Shown: positions 1 to 10,254 of the stretch, one piece after another
Numbering within the stretch: the stretch's first letter is position 1
Layout: every line of letters starts with the position of its first letter
From: Ananas comosus
Taxonomy: Eukaryota > Streptophyta > Magnoliopsida > Poales > Bromeliaceae
NCBI RefSeq assembly: GCF_001540865.1
Contig: NC_033627.1
Span: forward strand, 11,580,744 to 11,644,743
Length of the DNA: 64,000 nucleotides
Direction of reading: 5' to 3'
The notes under the pieces: generated by a model
Databases searched by the model: none
The model's input: only the letters and a program-made list of their open reading frames with translations
What the model was told of the DNA's origin: nothing
Made by a program: the position numbers and the translations under genes

Positions 1-94
1 ACTTATATAACTATTCAAACCCTAGCTTCCTCCTTTGACCAAACCCATTCTCTTCTCCACACATATTTATTATCATATATCTGTGTTACTTATA

Positions 95-240
95 TATATT
101 TATATATATATATATATATAGCTTTTCTCTACCCATCTAGTATTTGGTTCTTCATGTTAGATGTAGAAAAACATATGTACTAGATCATATACAATAAAAC
201 CAATATATAGAGCTGCTTTTGATATATATATATATATATC
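95..240 (+). promoter_or_regulatory. AT-rich proximal promoter / 5' leader of the 14-1-1-like gene
   Basis: Upstream of the ATG at 241 lies an AT-rich stretch with alternating TA tracts (about 91-120 and 222-239) that could hold the TATA box and the leader. No single TATA element stands out because TA dinucleotides are everywhere, and the transcription start cannot be placed. The bases before it (1-94) show no feature I recognise. Confidence 0.3.
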
Positions 241-1290
241 ATGGAGAAAGCAGCTGGTGATCACCACAGATCCAAAAACTCCGGCTTCCTCCGCTTCCTC
301 GCGAAGTCGACGTCGTTCTCGATCCCCCGTCACCATCTCTACAACCCCCCGCGCGAGAGGAGCTACTTCAACAAAGCCTTCTCGGGCCCGATCGTGTCGA
401 TAATCCCCGCCGAGGCCCGGTACAAGGAGGAGAGATCTACCGTCGACGGCGAAGAGCCCCTCTCCCCGAAGGTCTCGTGCATCGGCCGGATCAAGGGGAA
501 GAAGAGGTCGTCCGAGCCCAAAAGGCCGCCACCGTCGTCGGTGCAACAACAACAACAACAACAACAAAAGAAGAAGAAGAAGAAGCAGCATGCGTACTTT
601 TCATTCCGCGGTAATACTAAATAGCGTGCAATTAAAGATATCTTTTAAGTATCGTAGCACGAGATCATCTTAAAAATTTATAGGCAATATACGATATACG
701 ATACGGTGCGTGCCAAACCGTGCGATGAGTGCCTAGATGCGCACGTGTCGATATATAACGGCATGAAAGTTTGATTTTTTTTAGAAACAAATTAAATTTT
801 ATTAAAAAAATTACTTACTAATTTAAAAAAAAAAAGAATTTCGAGCTGTGTCATCGGTATGAGAGTTATATTATACCGATATCTTATTGACACGATACAA
901 TACGATAAAAGTGGCTCATGCTGATGGGCAATTAAATCTTACGGCAACTGCTTTTCTGCTTTTAATAGTTTGTATTTATATTCAGCAGGTAAGGCTGTAG
1001 AGGAGAGAGCTGACGAGAAGGGACGGCGGTCGGGGGCGGCGGTCGAGGGTGGCGGTGGCGCTCCGCGGATAGGGGAGATGAGGCGGTTCGCGAGCGGGAG
1101 GGAGACGATCGCCGATTTCGATTGGAAGAAGGGGGAGAGTAGTGCATATGATGATCACGAGGTGATTATCGCGTACTCGGCGCCGTTGACGGTCGGCGGA
1201 GCCGATTGGGCGGTGGCGCCGGAGCCGAGGAAGGAGGTGAATATATGGAAGAGGAGGACCATGGCCCCACCAAGGCCTCTTCAAGTGTGA
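241..1290 (+). CDS. Syringolide-induced protein 14-1-1-like (At1g76070 family), two exons
   Basis: Two exons are proposed: 241-610 and 986-1290 (stop TGA 1288-1290), giving 224 residues. The donor is GT at 611. The acceptor region reads CAGCAG, so exon 2 could begin at 986 or 989, and both keep frame. Family marks are FSGPIVSIIPAEAR at residues 47-60, EPLSPKVSCIGRIK at 72-85, and a C-terminal block with RRFASGRE, DFDW and a basic end (WKRRTMAPP). A glutamine run (102-109) followed by lysines (110-115) is coded by CAA and AAG microsatellites. The family is plant-specific, small and basic, induced by elicitors, and has no known biochemical activity. Length is close to the roughly 270 residues of the Arabidopsis relative. 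The start is the first ATG of the open frame. A second, error-laden copy lies at 10255-12465, and the 3' end is mirrored at 3776-3866. Confidence 0.72.
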
Positions 1291-3866
1291 ATGTACATGT
1301 ATGAATGGGTATGAATGGGTTGGAGAAACATTAATTTGTTTATTCCTTTTTTTTTATTTTTCATGAAATTGTTTTAGTAATTTTTCTATGCATTAATTTG
1401 TTGACCATTTGACCCTGCTTAATTACTTCTCTTTATTTTTATTTATTTTATTTTATTTTATACTTTTCCTCTAAGATTAAATTTACCACGAGTCAAATTC
1501 GGCAGCTTAAATTTTAATTTTTTAAATATATAAAAAAAGCCAAAATTAAGATAAATTTGAAGATTTTTCGTTGACCGCGCGGGCCCCACTTGTTATGACG
1601 TGGCACTGCCATAGCTGCTCCCGCCTTATAATCCAAAATCACCGTACACGTGTCCTCATTCCTGGCGCTACAAACAGATCACCGTACGTTTGCTAGTGAA
1701 GCTCTTAAATATATTATTAGTTTTAAAATTATTTATTTTATATTTTATCAAAATTTTTAAAAAAGTGAAAAAGAGCTATCTAGTATTATTAATACATTAA
1801 AACATTCAAATCACATCTTATATTATTTGCATAAATTAAGTGAAGTGAGGAATTCGACGCAATGCTTTATTTCTATCCCAATTGATCTAATTCTTTTTTT
1901 TATCGTTAAAGTGTAGAACTGAACTAAGAAACTATTTTTTGCTACTTTTAAGGGAAAAAAAAAAAAAGGTTATGTTGCATAGTTTTATTTTTTGAAAAAT
2001 TTTAAAACTAACAATTTCAATAAAATCTATCAATTTTTTATTTTACCGGTAAATATTTAATCGATTTATTGCGATATTCAGAATTATGAAACAAATAAAC
2101 ATGAACGTACGTGGTACAATTTATTATATTCAATAGTAAATATTTTAAATTAAAGTCAAACATTGATCGATGTGTGATATTAATGTCCAAACTCTAAGAG
2201 TTTTTTATGTATAGGCAACTTAAATACTATATATATACAGAGAGAGAGAGAGTGAGAGAGAGTCCGGCTACTATACTATCGGTAGCACCGAGGGCTTCAT
2301 GCTACCAAGTTGTTTTCGATGATGCGGCTTTCAAATCGACGATCGGCTCCGTTAGACTTGATCTACACTATTGAAAATATTTGGAAACTAAATTTTAGAT
2401 TTTTTTTGACATCATTTAACTAGTGATCAAAAGATCTCAAAATTGACAATTTTAATAGCTGATGTGGTGTGTTTGTAAGTTTAACGGTGTAAAACAATCC
2501 AAATTCGATGAAAATTTTTTAGAAAATTTTTTTCACTATTTAGAGTAAGATCAGTATATCTGACCTTGAATTTAAATCTTTTATCATCATTTTTTATGAG
2601 ATTTTTATTTTCAGCCGTTCAATTTTAAACTACTTGTTTGATAGGTAAATGATATCGAAAAATTATGAAATTTAGTTTCTAAATACTTTTAATAGTATAG
2701 ATCAAGTCTAACGGAGCCGATCGTCGATTTGAAAGCCGCATCATCGAAAACAACTTGGTAGCATGAAGCCCTCGGTGCTACCGATAGTATAGTAGCCGGA
2801 CTCTCTCTCACTCTCTCTCTCTCTGTATATATATAGTATTTAAGTTGCCTATACATAAAAAACTCTTAGAGTTTGGACATTAATATCACACATCGATCAA
2901 TGTTTGACTTTAATTTAAAATATTTACTATTGAATATAATAAATTGTACCACGTACGTTCATGTTTATTTGTTTCATAATTCTGAATATCGCAATAAATC
3001 GATTAAATATTTACCGGTAAAATAAAAAATTGATAGATTTTATTGAAATTGTTAGTTTTAAAATTTTTCAAAAAATAAAACTATGCAACATAACCTTTTT
3101 TTTTTTTTCCCTTAAAAGTAGCAAAAAATAGTTTCTTAGTTCAGTTCTACACTTTAACGATAAAAAAAAGAATTAGATCAATTGGGATAGAAATAAAGCA
3201 TTGCGTCGAATTCCTCACTTCACTTAATTTATGCAAATAATATAAGATGTTATTTGAATGTTTTAATGTATTAATAATAATACTAGATAGCACTTTTTCA
3301 CTTTTTTTTAAATTTTGATAAAATATAAAATAAATAATTTTAAAACTAATAATATATTTAAGAGCTTCACTAGCAAACGTACGGTGATCTGTTTGTAGCG
3401 CCAGGAATGAGGACACGTGTACGGTGATTTTGGATTATAAGGCGGGAGCAGCTGTGGCAGTGCCACGTCATAACAAGTGGGGCCCGCGCGGTCAACGAAA
3501 AATCTTCAAATTTACCTTAATTTTGGCTTTTTTTTATATATTTAAAAAATTAAAATTTAAGCTGCCGAATTTGACTCGTGGTAAATTTAATCTAGGAGGA
3601 AAAGTATAAAATAAAATAAAATAAATAAAAATAAAGAGAAGTAATTAAGCAGGGTCAAATGGTCAACAAATTAATGCATAGAAAAATTACTAAAACAATT
3701 TCATGAAAAATAAAAAAAAAGGAATAAACAAATTAATGTTTCTCCAACCCATTCATACCCATTCATACATGTACATTCACACTTGAAGAGGCCTTGGTGG
3801 GGCCATGGTCCTCCTCTTCCATATATTCACCTCCTTCCTCGGCTCCGGCGCCACCGCCCAATCGGC
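1200..3866. repeat. Large near-perfect inverted repeat, arms of about 1.06 kb
   Basis: The sequence from 1200 to 2261 (exon 2 3' end plus downstream DNA) reappears as its reverse complement at 2802-3866, with only scattered single-base and small indel differences (for example CATAGCTGC against CACAGCTGC). The spacer is a MITE that is itself an inverted repeat. The right arm ends exactly at the N gap, inside the coding sequence. A foldback read or false join in assembly is the likelier cause; a genuine inverted duplication is possible. Confidence 0.92.
2262..2801. mobile_element. MITE with about 130-bp terminal inverted repeats
   Basis: The ends read GTCCGGCTACTATACTAT and its complement, and the terminal 130 bp or so (through the block CGGCTCCGTTAGACTTGATC) are inverted copies of each other around a non-palindromic core. 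Related ends and core blocks recur at 7130-7580, 12466-13215 and 13890-14420. No transposase is present, so it is non-autonomous. The superfamily is not certain because the flanks are (GA)n and (CT)n and give no clean target duplication. Confidence 0.75.
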
Positions 3867-3891
3867 NNNNNNNNNNNNNNNNNNNNNNNNN
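3867..3891. other. Assembly gap of 25 N
   Basis: Twenty-five unknown bases separate the right arm of the inverted repeat from unrelated sequence. The true distance and order across this point are unknown. Confidence 1.
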
Positions 3892-6030
3892 AGTAAAATG
3901 AGATTAAGTTTTCTTCATTAGTAGAATTACGCTATCTTTAGTTTTCAATAGCATGCCTAGCTCACTTCAAGTTAGTGTCATTGTCTACGATATTGCTAAA
4001 AACGTAATATGTGCGGACACGACTTTGAAAGATATGTCTTAATCTTCTCTTTTTTATATATGTACAAAGATTATTTCTTACAATTCATGCCCTTCATTAA
4101 TTTACCCGCTGCAAACGGCGGGCCACCTTACCATTAGTAAGCGGCATGAAAGATAAATGAAGATAAGTTCAATGTATAGGTAAGTCAATCGCGCAAAATG
4201 ACCAAAGGAACTAACCAATGTATTTGTGTGATATAGCTGAGGTCCAAGGTTCGAGAATCATATTACAATTTTAAATCCTGTGGAAAATTATTACGTACCT
4301 CAACACAGTTGTTTCCTGGAAGATTAATCTCTGCTGAACACTACTCAGCAAGCATGGATGCGTCAATGCCAGAACAACATTCCATAGTCTCTGCATGTTT
4401 CTGTTTGATACAAATATGTTCATCACACGCCTAGAATGGACAGGACACCAAAGTGGAGGGTATGCAGCACGAAGGTATGGAAGTGCATCAACATAGGAAA
4501 AAATATAAAAAAGAAAATCAGTAAAAGTTCACATCTGAGGGTGGATGAAGACCATAGTTTGCCTAAAAGCCAAGAATCTTCATTGAAGATTAACATGCCT
4601 ATTCATGGAGGCAAAAAATGGAGACACCTAATTCCTTTGTTATGTAAGGAATACGGCCACTCTTCTGGAGTCGCAATTCACTACGAAAGCAAATTATGAA
4701 GCGGCTGTGATTGACTAATCGTATACCAGGACCGCGCTTGATGATATATTGGCTGCAATAAATCACAGACATATAAAGTCTGACAATTACATGTTCTTTA
4801 TTGTTATATCATGTTACATCACGCTTCCTAATTTTCAAATATAATAACACTCGAATTCCAGAATGAGACTCCATTATACACTTTGTGAACAATCCCTCTT
4901 TGGTCCTACCCAAAAGGAAGAACACATCTGAAAATCTTAACACACCAAGGCCACGAACCAGGGTCTATTTAAACTGCATGATATCTTACCCTCAGTCATA
5001 CCCTTTTGTTCACAAAATAGGCGTGAGATAGTGGTTAGTAGGTTGGATGGCGAGTGATGAAATATGGCTGCAACAGATCAGTATATATTGCCTTCTAAAT
5101 CATTTTTAATTGGAATTGTATATTATCTTCACAAGGTAGATAAGATTTGTTTCCAAAGAAGATTAATGTGCAGGACCAATGAAATGGGCTAATCAGGGCA
5201 GCGAGAGTGGTTGTGATGCAATCCACGCAAGAAAAGGAAGTGGTAATCACATAAGCTTAAGACCTTCGGTTACTTTGGTTTTGACATGCCGAAACGGGCC
5301 TTGCTTATAAAAGAACCATCTTTAAGTTTAATTTACTATCTTGGTGTTAACTAAAAGAATATGAACGCATTATTTCCACAGCAATTAACGTTACACGAGA
5401 ACAGGTTTTTATGTGATTATATTAATCTCCCCGCTCACCGCTATGGACTCGAGATATCGTTGATAGGCTTCAAGATTGTGGTATTTAATCAATTTGAAAG
5501 AAATTAATAATATGTAGGGAGAGTCTGGTCGGATCGGGAACACAAATCTATGCTCAATATATTGTATGTTAGAATATGATATCGCGGCCCATTAGTTCTC
5601 AAGAGCTGGAAGTCATAACAGACGGTAAGTTTCTAATTATGTGTATTCAACAAAGTATAACCTTCTCAATCTTTATCACTATCAAGGCATTTTCAGGGTT
5701 ACCCGACGATACGGGGTGAACAGTAAGCAAAAAAGAAGAAAATTAATAAGTGGTGACAACTATCTCAACGAGTTTAAGTTTAACCTTCGGTCTACATCAG
5801 ATTCTAAGACGGTTAAAGCCAGAAATCAACAAACTCTCGCTACCAAAAACACAACTATTACATTTAACTGATCTAAAGCATTCCATAACACGGTATAGCC
5901 ATCTCGAGTAGGTAATAAGAGCTTAACGACTCCTTCAATCACCATATGCTATTAAGACCTTTATAAACATCACAACGATTAGCTCTTCTATGATACAAAA
6001 CTTCTAAAATCCTCTTAAGCATTTTCCATC
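3892..6030. other. Intergenic, no recognised gene
   Basis: About 2.1 kb of mid-AT sequence. Short open frames exist (for example 4436-4699 and 5641-5871), but they have no recognisable domain, no compositional shift and no splice context, so I do not call them genes. Confidence 0.5.
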
Positions 6031-6600
6031 CGAACACTGTTGCCCGCGAGTCGTCCGCACAATCAGCGAACCCTCACATTTGAAATCTTCAATCCGATCC
6101 TGAGAGTGCTCCGGCGTGATGAGAGCAGCGCCGCCGCAATTCCTCGGAGCGGAGGCGCTTATGCCGTGCGCCCTCTCTCTGTGACCTCAACGCCCTGCTT
6201 ACTGATGTCGTTTACCTTATCTCAATCTTCTGCTAGATTTACTTTCCGTGTTTGCAAGGTCTGTCGGGCGAGGGCGGCCGCGAAGACCAGTGAGAAATGG
6301 CGAGGGAATACCCTTAATGAAGTGAGTCCATGGGAAGAAGGAGCCGCCGGCGCGCAACCGCCTCCGCCGGTGGCGGCGGACGGCTCGGTGCGCCGCGAAT
6401 GGCGCGGCGCGGCCCGAGCGGGGGCGAACCTGGCGTCGGTCCATAACGAACGCGAACAGTCCGGAGTGGAAAATGGGATCCTGAAGCCATCAAGCTTAAG
6501 CCAATTATTGATTTCTCCTCCTCTCAAATCGAAGAAATTCTATTTTGGTGAGGGTAAAATTGCGCCGTTCGCGCGGTCTCAAAACTAAGATGTCATGCAT
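6030..6600 (-). other. GC-rich island, possible first exon or leader, unidentified
   Basis: A 0.5-kb island of GC-rich DNA (densest 6110-6480) stands out from AT-rich flanks. Both strands carry open frames (plus 6040-6588, minus 6222-6527). On the minus strand, an ATG in ATGGCTTCAGG near 6490 opens a proline/arginine-rich frame ending near 6319. I recognise no protein. It could be the 5' end of a gene whose other exons lie in the low-quality sequence nearby, or simply a CpG-rich promoter. Confidence 0.25.
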
Positions 6601-6882
6601 CGATATCCTTTCAAACCGTATAAATTTAATATTATTTAATTTTCGGGATCACCGATTACATCGTTCGACCTCCGTAAAAAACTCATGACTTAAATCAATT
6701 CTTTATCCTCAATCTTTAATTTTTTATTTAAATATTACGCTTCGGCCGCCATTTAAATTTTAAATTAAATTTTATTGGACTGAACTTAATTTTTCACAAC
6801 AAAAGATGCTTATATTATTTTTACAACAATTTTTAATTTATACATCTAATTATATTTTTAACAAAATAAATGAAAAATTATA

Positions 6883-6953
6883 TGGAGATGCAGGGTATCG
6901 ATCCGTACCTCTGCATGCCTAAGCGAGCGCTCTACCATCTGGAGCTATCCATT
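6883..6953 (-). tRNA. tRNA-Ala(AGC)-like sequence with several small indels
   Basis: Read on the minus strand, the D-arm (AGATGGTAGAGCGCTC), an anticodon region CGCTTAGGCATGC around AGC, and a T-arm region with ATCGATACCC then CATCTCCA match plant tRNA-Ala(AGC). Compared with my memory of the family there are about five single- or double-base insertions or deletions spread over the molecule and almost no substitutions, so acceptor, anticodon and T stems do not fold as written. That pattern fits sequencing error on an intact tRNA gene as well as a pseudogene. Confidence 0.6.
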
Positions 6954-7129
6954 TTTGATAAAATATATATTATCAATTACTATATATATATTGATTGCAA
7001 CTATATGATTTAATGATGAATAGTTAAAGAATAAATTAAAGCACGTCGAAACTGTATAGGTATAAAGTGGCCCTAATTATAGATTGTAAATGGCCGAATA
7101 TATATAATTATATATATCTCTGAAGGACT

Positions 7130-7580
7130 GGTATAATTCTTATGAAGCTTTCGGTCATTTCCGATGTTGAGACTTTCAAGATGACGATCAGCTTCATTAG
7201 AACTTAATCTAGAACGTACTGAAATATTAAAAAATATTTATTTCGTGATTTTCGATATCATTTGCTAGTGTCGAATATCAAAATTCAATTATATTTTTAT
7301 AGTCGCAGCGCAGCCGGTTTGTAGTTAACGGTGCTAGAATATTCAAATAATAACTGAAATTTTTGATAAAACTTTTTTATACTATATAAATAAGATCAGA
7401 TATTCTTTGATCTAAATTTTTAATATCATATCATCATATTTGTAACATTTTTATTATCAGTTCGTTGATTTTGAATATTTCGATTGATAGGCAAATGATA
7501 TCAAAAAATTACGAAATTTTTTTTTAGGTACTTCAAATATCTAATAAGTTTAAAGAATCGATTTATGATTCGAAAACACC
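7130..7580. mobile_element. Degenerate MITE, same family as 2262-2801
   Basis: Blocks such as the GATGTTGAGACTTTC-like left end, GATATCATTTGC, and the mirrored GGCAAATGATATC and AATCGATTTATGATTCG right end match the 2262-2801 family in the same order, but with many indels. No coding capacity. Confidence 0.5.
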
Positions 7581-7639
7581 TAACATTGGAAATATACTTT
7601 AAAAGTACGGAAGATTTCTATGCTTCAGAAGCAATAAAA

Positions 7640-7671
7640 AAGGACAAACGAGAAAACATGTGTTAAAAAAA

Positions 7672-7703
<32 letters not shown>

Positions 7704-10254
7704 AAAAAGTTGACAGTTGTTTTTCACGTGGTGCCAAACAATCCCTAGTATGGCACACGTGCAATAAAGCGCCACCAAGCCTCCCTCGCCGCTCGTCGCG
7801 CTCTGCACACCTCGCTCGCCGCGCCGTTGATCCGCCACCTTACTTCCCTATATTAAGGAAATTAAGTTATTATAATTACATAAGGGCAACTTTAAAATAT
7901 CACCCTAACGAATTTCAACTTTTCACTTTAATATCTCTGTCGCTCTCCACAGCCCCCCCCCCCACCTGTTACTCCGTTTAGTACTCCTCCCTCGGTATCA
8001 CTCTTTTTCTCCTTTTCGTCGCTCTCTTTAGATATACATTTTGTTTAAGCATCAATACAAAAATTCAGATACGCCTACTGTAATTTACCATCGAATATAT
8101 TCCACGATTAGTCCCTCTCTCATTATCTACACTTTGTCACAGACTTAATGCCCCCCTCGCTGCACCCCCCCAGGCGATTATAAAAACGCTAAAACTAACA
8201 CCCTCCCGCCCGGCTCGCCCCCCCCCCCCCCCCCCCCCCCTCTCGCACCCTCTTTCTCTTCTTCTCTCCTTTACCCAGCCCCCCCGTCCTCGTCGCGCCG
8301 CTCCGCCCCCCCCTCGCCCACCCGCCCCTGCGCCATCGCGCTCCCTACCCTCGCGTTCTTCTCTCTCAAAACACCACTTAAACGGCCTCTCACACATCTC
8401 CACAGCTCCAATTCGTCGCAGATCGCTGCCTTTAACCCACCTTTAAATCTTGATCCAATTACCCCTAAACTTTCTCTCCTCAACATCTCCTTTTTTTTTT
8501 ATCTCTTTCTCTCTCCCCCTCTACTTTTCAAAAATCTATAATTTTTACCCCCATATTTTAAGTTATTGTATTTTAATCCTATCCGGTCAGAAGGTTATAT
8601 CATTATTCATTCATTTTCATGATTTCATATAAATATATCTTCAAAATTACAATAATATAATTAAAAAAATTATTTTTCTTATAAAATAAAGTACACGCAG
8701 TAATTTGGCATTTAATCTCCTTCCACTCCACGTACTCCGCTCCCTCGAAACATCACTCTTTTACACTTTCTCCCCTCGCGCCCCCGCGCCAAATATCTCT
8801 CCTTGAAAGTCCGCGCCGCTCCCAACCCCCCCCCCCCCCCCCCTACCCCCCTCCCTTCACTTTTAAACAACACACCATCCCCCTCAATCGCTCGTCTCTC
8901 GCCATACCACCACCTCCTTCTCTCCATCTCTCGTCGTCATCCTAAACTCGCTCCCCCACCTCATTTACTCGAACCCGGCCTAAGCGCCATGCCAACACTG
9001 CGCCCCCCCCCCCCCCCCCCCCTCCATACCATTCCAGCCTAGGCACCAATATACAGCTTGCGCTGCTCGTCTCCACTACAGAGCGGGCCTCCGACTGCGC
9101 CTTCTCCGTGTCTCCTCGCTTACCCATCTCACTCTCCTGCGCTGCCGACCTAAAGGCCTCCTCGCACCTTAAATCTCTCTCGAGCAATCATTCGACCCTC
9201 AACGACCCCCGTTCCCTCTCCCTCCGCCTCCTCGCGGCTCCACATGTCATAAACTTCTCGCTACGCACCCCTGAATCTCCACGCCGACATATCCCGACCG
9301 CCATCTACCTGCTCCCCCCACCTCCGCCGCTTTCGGCTCCGCGCGCTAACCTCTACTACGCACTCCCCTCATCCCCCCCCCCATCGTCTCCGCCCCTCAC
9401 CTTCTCCCTCTTCATCCCGTGCGTTGACGAGGACAGCTCCTCTTACCTCATTTATTAACTAAATCAATAAAAATGTGATTTTAAATTCTACCCTTGCGCA
9501 TTGTCCAAGATTAGCAACATCCAATCTACGATTTTGCAATCAACTAAGTTTATATTCACTTTACCTTGGCAATCTCTGGTTGTATCTTACACTTTGCCCC
9601 ATTAAGCGACATATTTTATATTACCATAGTTTATCTTCTTTTCTCTCTCTCTTTTTTTTTTTTTTTTTTTCTCTTATTTAAGTAAGCGGAAAAAGGGGTG
9701 GATAACTTGTAGGAATGCATGCCATAATCTCCTCCTTCTTTCTCATCCTTGATTTTTTTTTCACTCCCCAGTCCTGCCTTAAAAATTTCCGCACCTACAA
9801 TATGCGCTAAAATCTCAATCAAATTAAGAAAGCATCCCCTACCTTCTTTAACCCTCACAACCTCTATTGTGATTTTCTAACCATTAGAACGCTGCCCTAC
9901 AGCATCTCAACCCTCAGACATAACGTTGCCGGCCCTCTTGCAGAAACCCATCAGTGTTGGTCTCCCATGCATTTTTCACCTTTCAACAAAAAAAAAAAAA
10001 AACCCAGCGCCTCATCAACCAGAACACATTCCACCACGGCAGTCATTTAATTAGCACATTCCTTGTATTATTTTATCAATATTAAGGAAAGACCTTGGAA
10101 ATTATATAACTTACTTCAACCCCTCGCTCTCCTCCTCTCCCCCTTCGCCCCCCCCCCTTCCCTCTCTCAAACTCTCTCTCTCCTCTCTCCTCCTACTCCT
10201 CGTCGCTCTACCTACCCCTCTACCCTCTCTCTCCCCCCCCTCCACATCTACTCT
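7640..10254. other. Homopolymer- and C-rich tract, probable low-accuracy long-read sequence
   Basis: A poly-A run of about 40 bases (7667-7707) is followed by about 2.6 kb in which the plus strand is almost free of G-rich words and full of C runs: about 20 at 8220-8240, and others at 8827-8842, 9003-9020 and 10150. Open frames here are pure proline/serine/leucine or arginine/glycine and resemble no protein. I see no gene. The base composition continues into the corrupted gene copy at 10255-10980, which shows that the tract is at least partly a base-calling artefact. Confidence 0.6.

Noticed and set aside
4436..4699. 87-residue open frame MDRTPKW...
   Set aside because: Isolated, Lys-rich, with no family resemblance, no splice partner and no compositional signal of coding.
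6040..6588. 182-residue plus-strand open frame
   Set aside because: GC-rich island with open frames on both strands; no recognisable motif, so reported only as a GC island.
8137..9458. Open frames in poly-C sequence (88, 81, 116 residues and others)
   Set aside because: Pure low-complexity composition over homopolymer C runs; no start context, domain or splice support.
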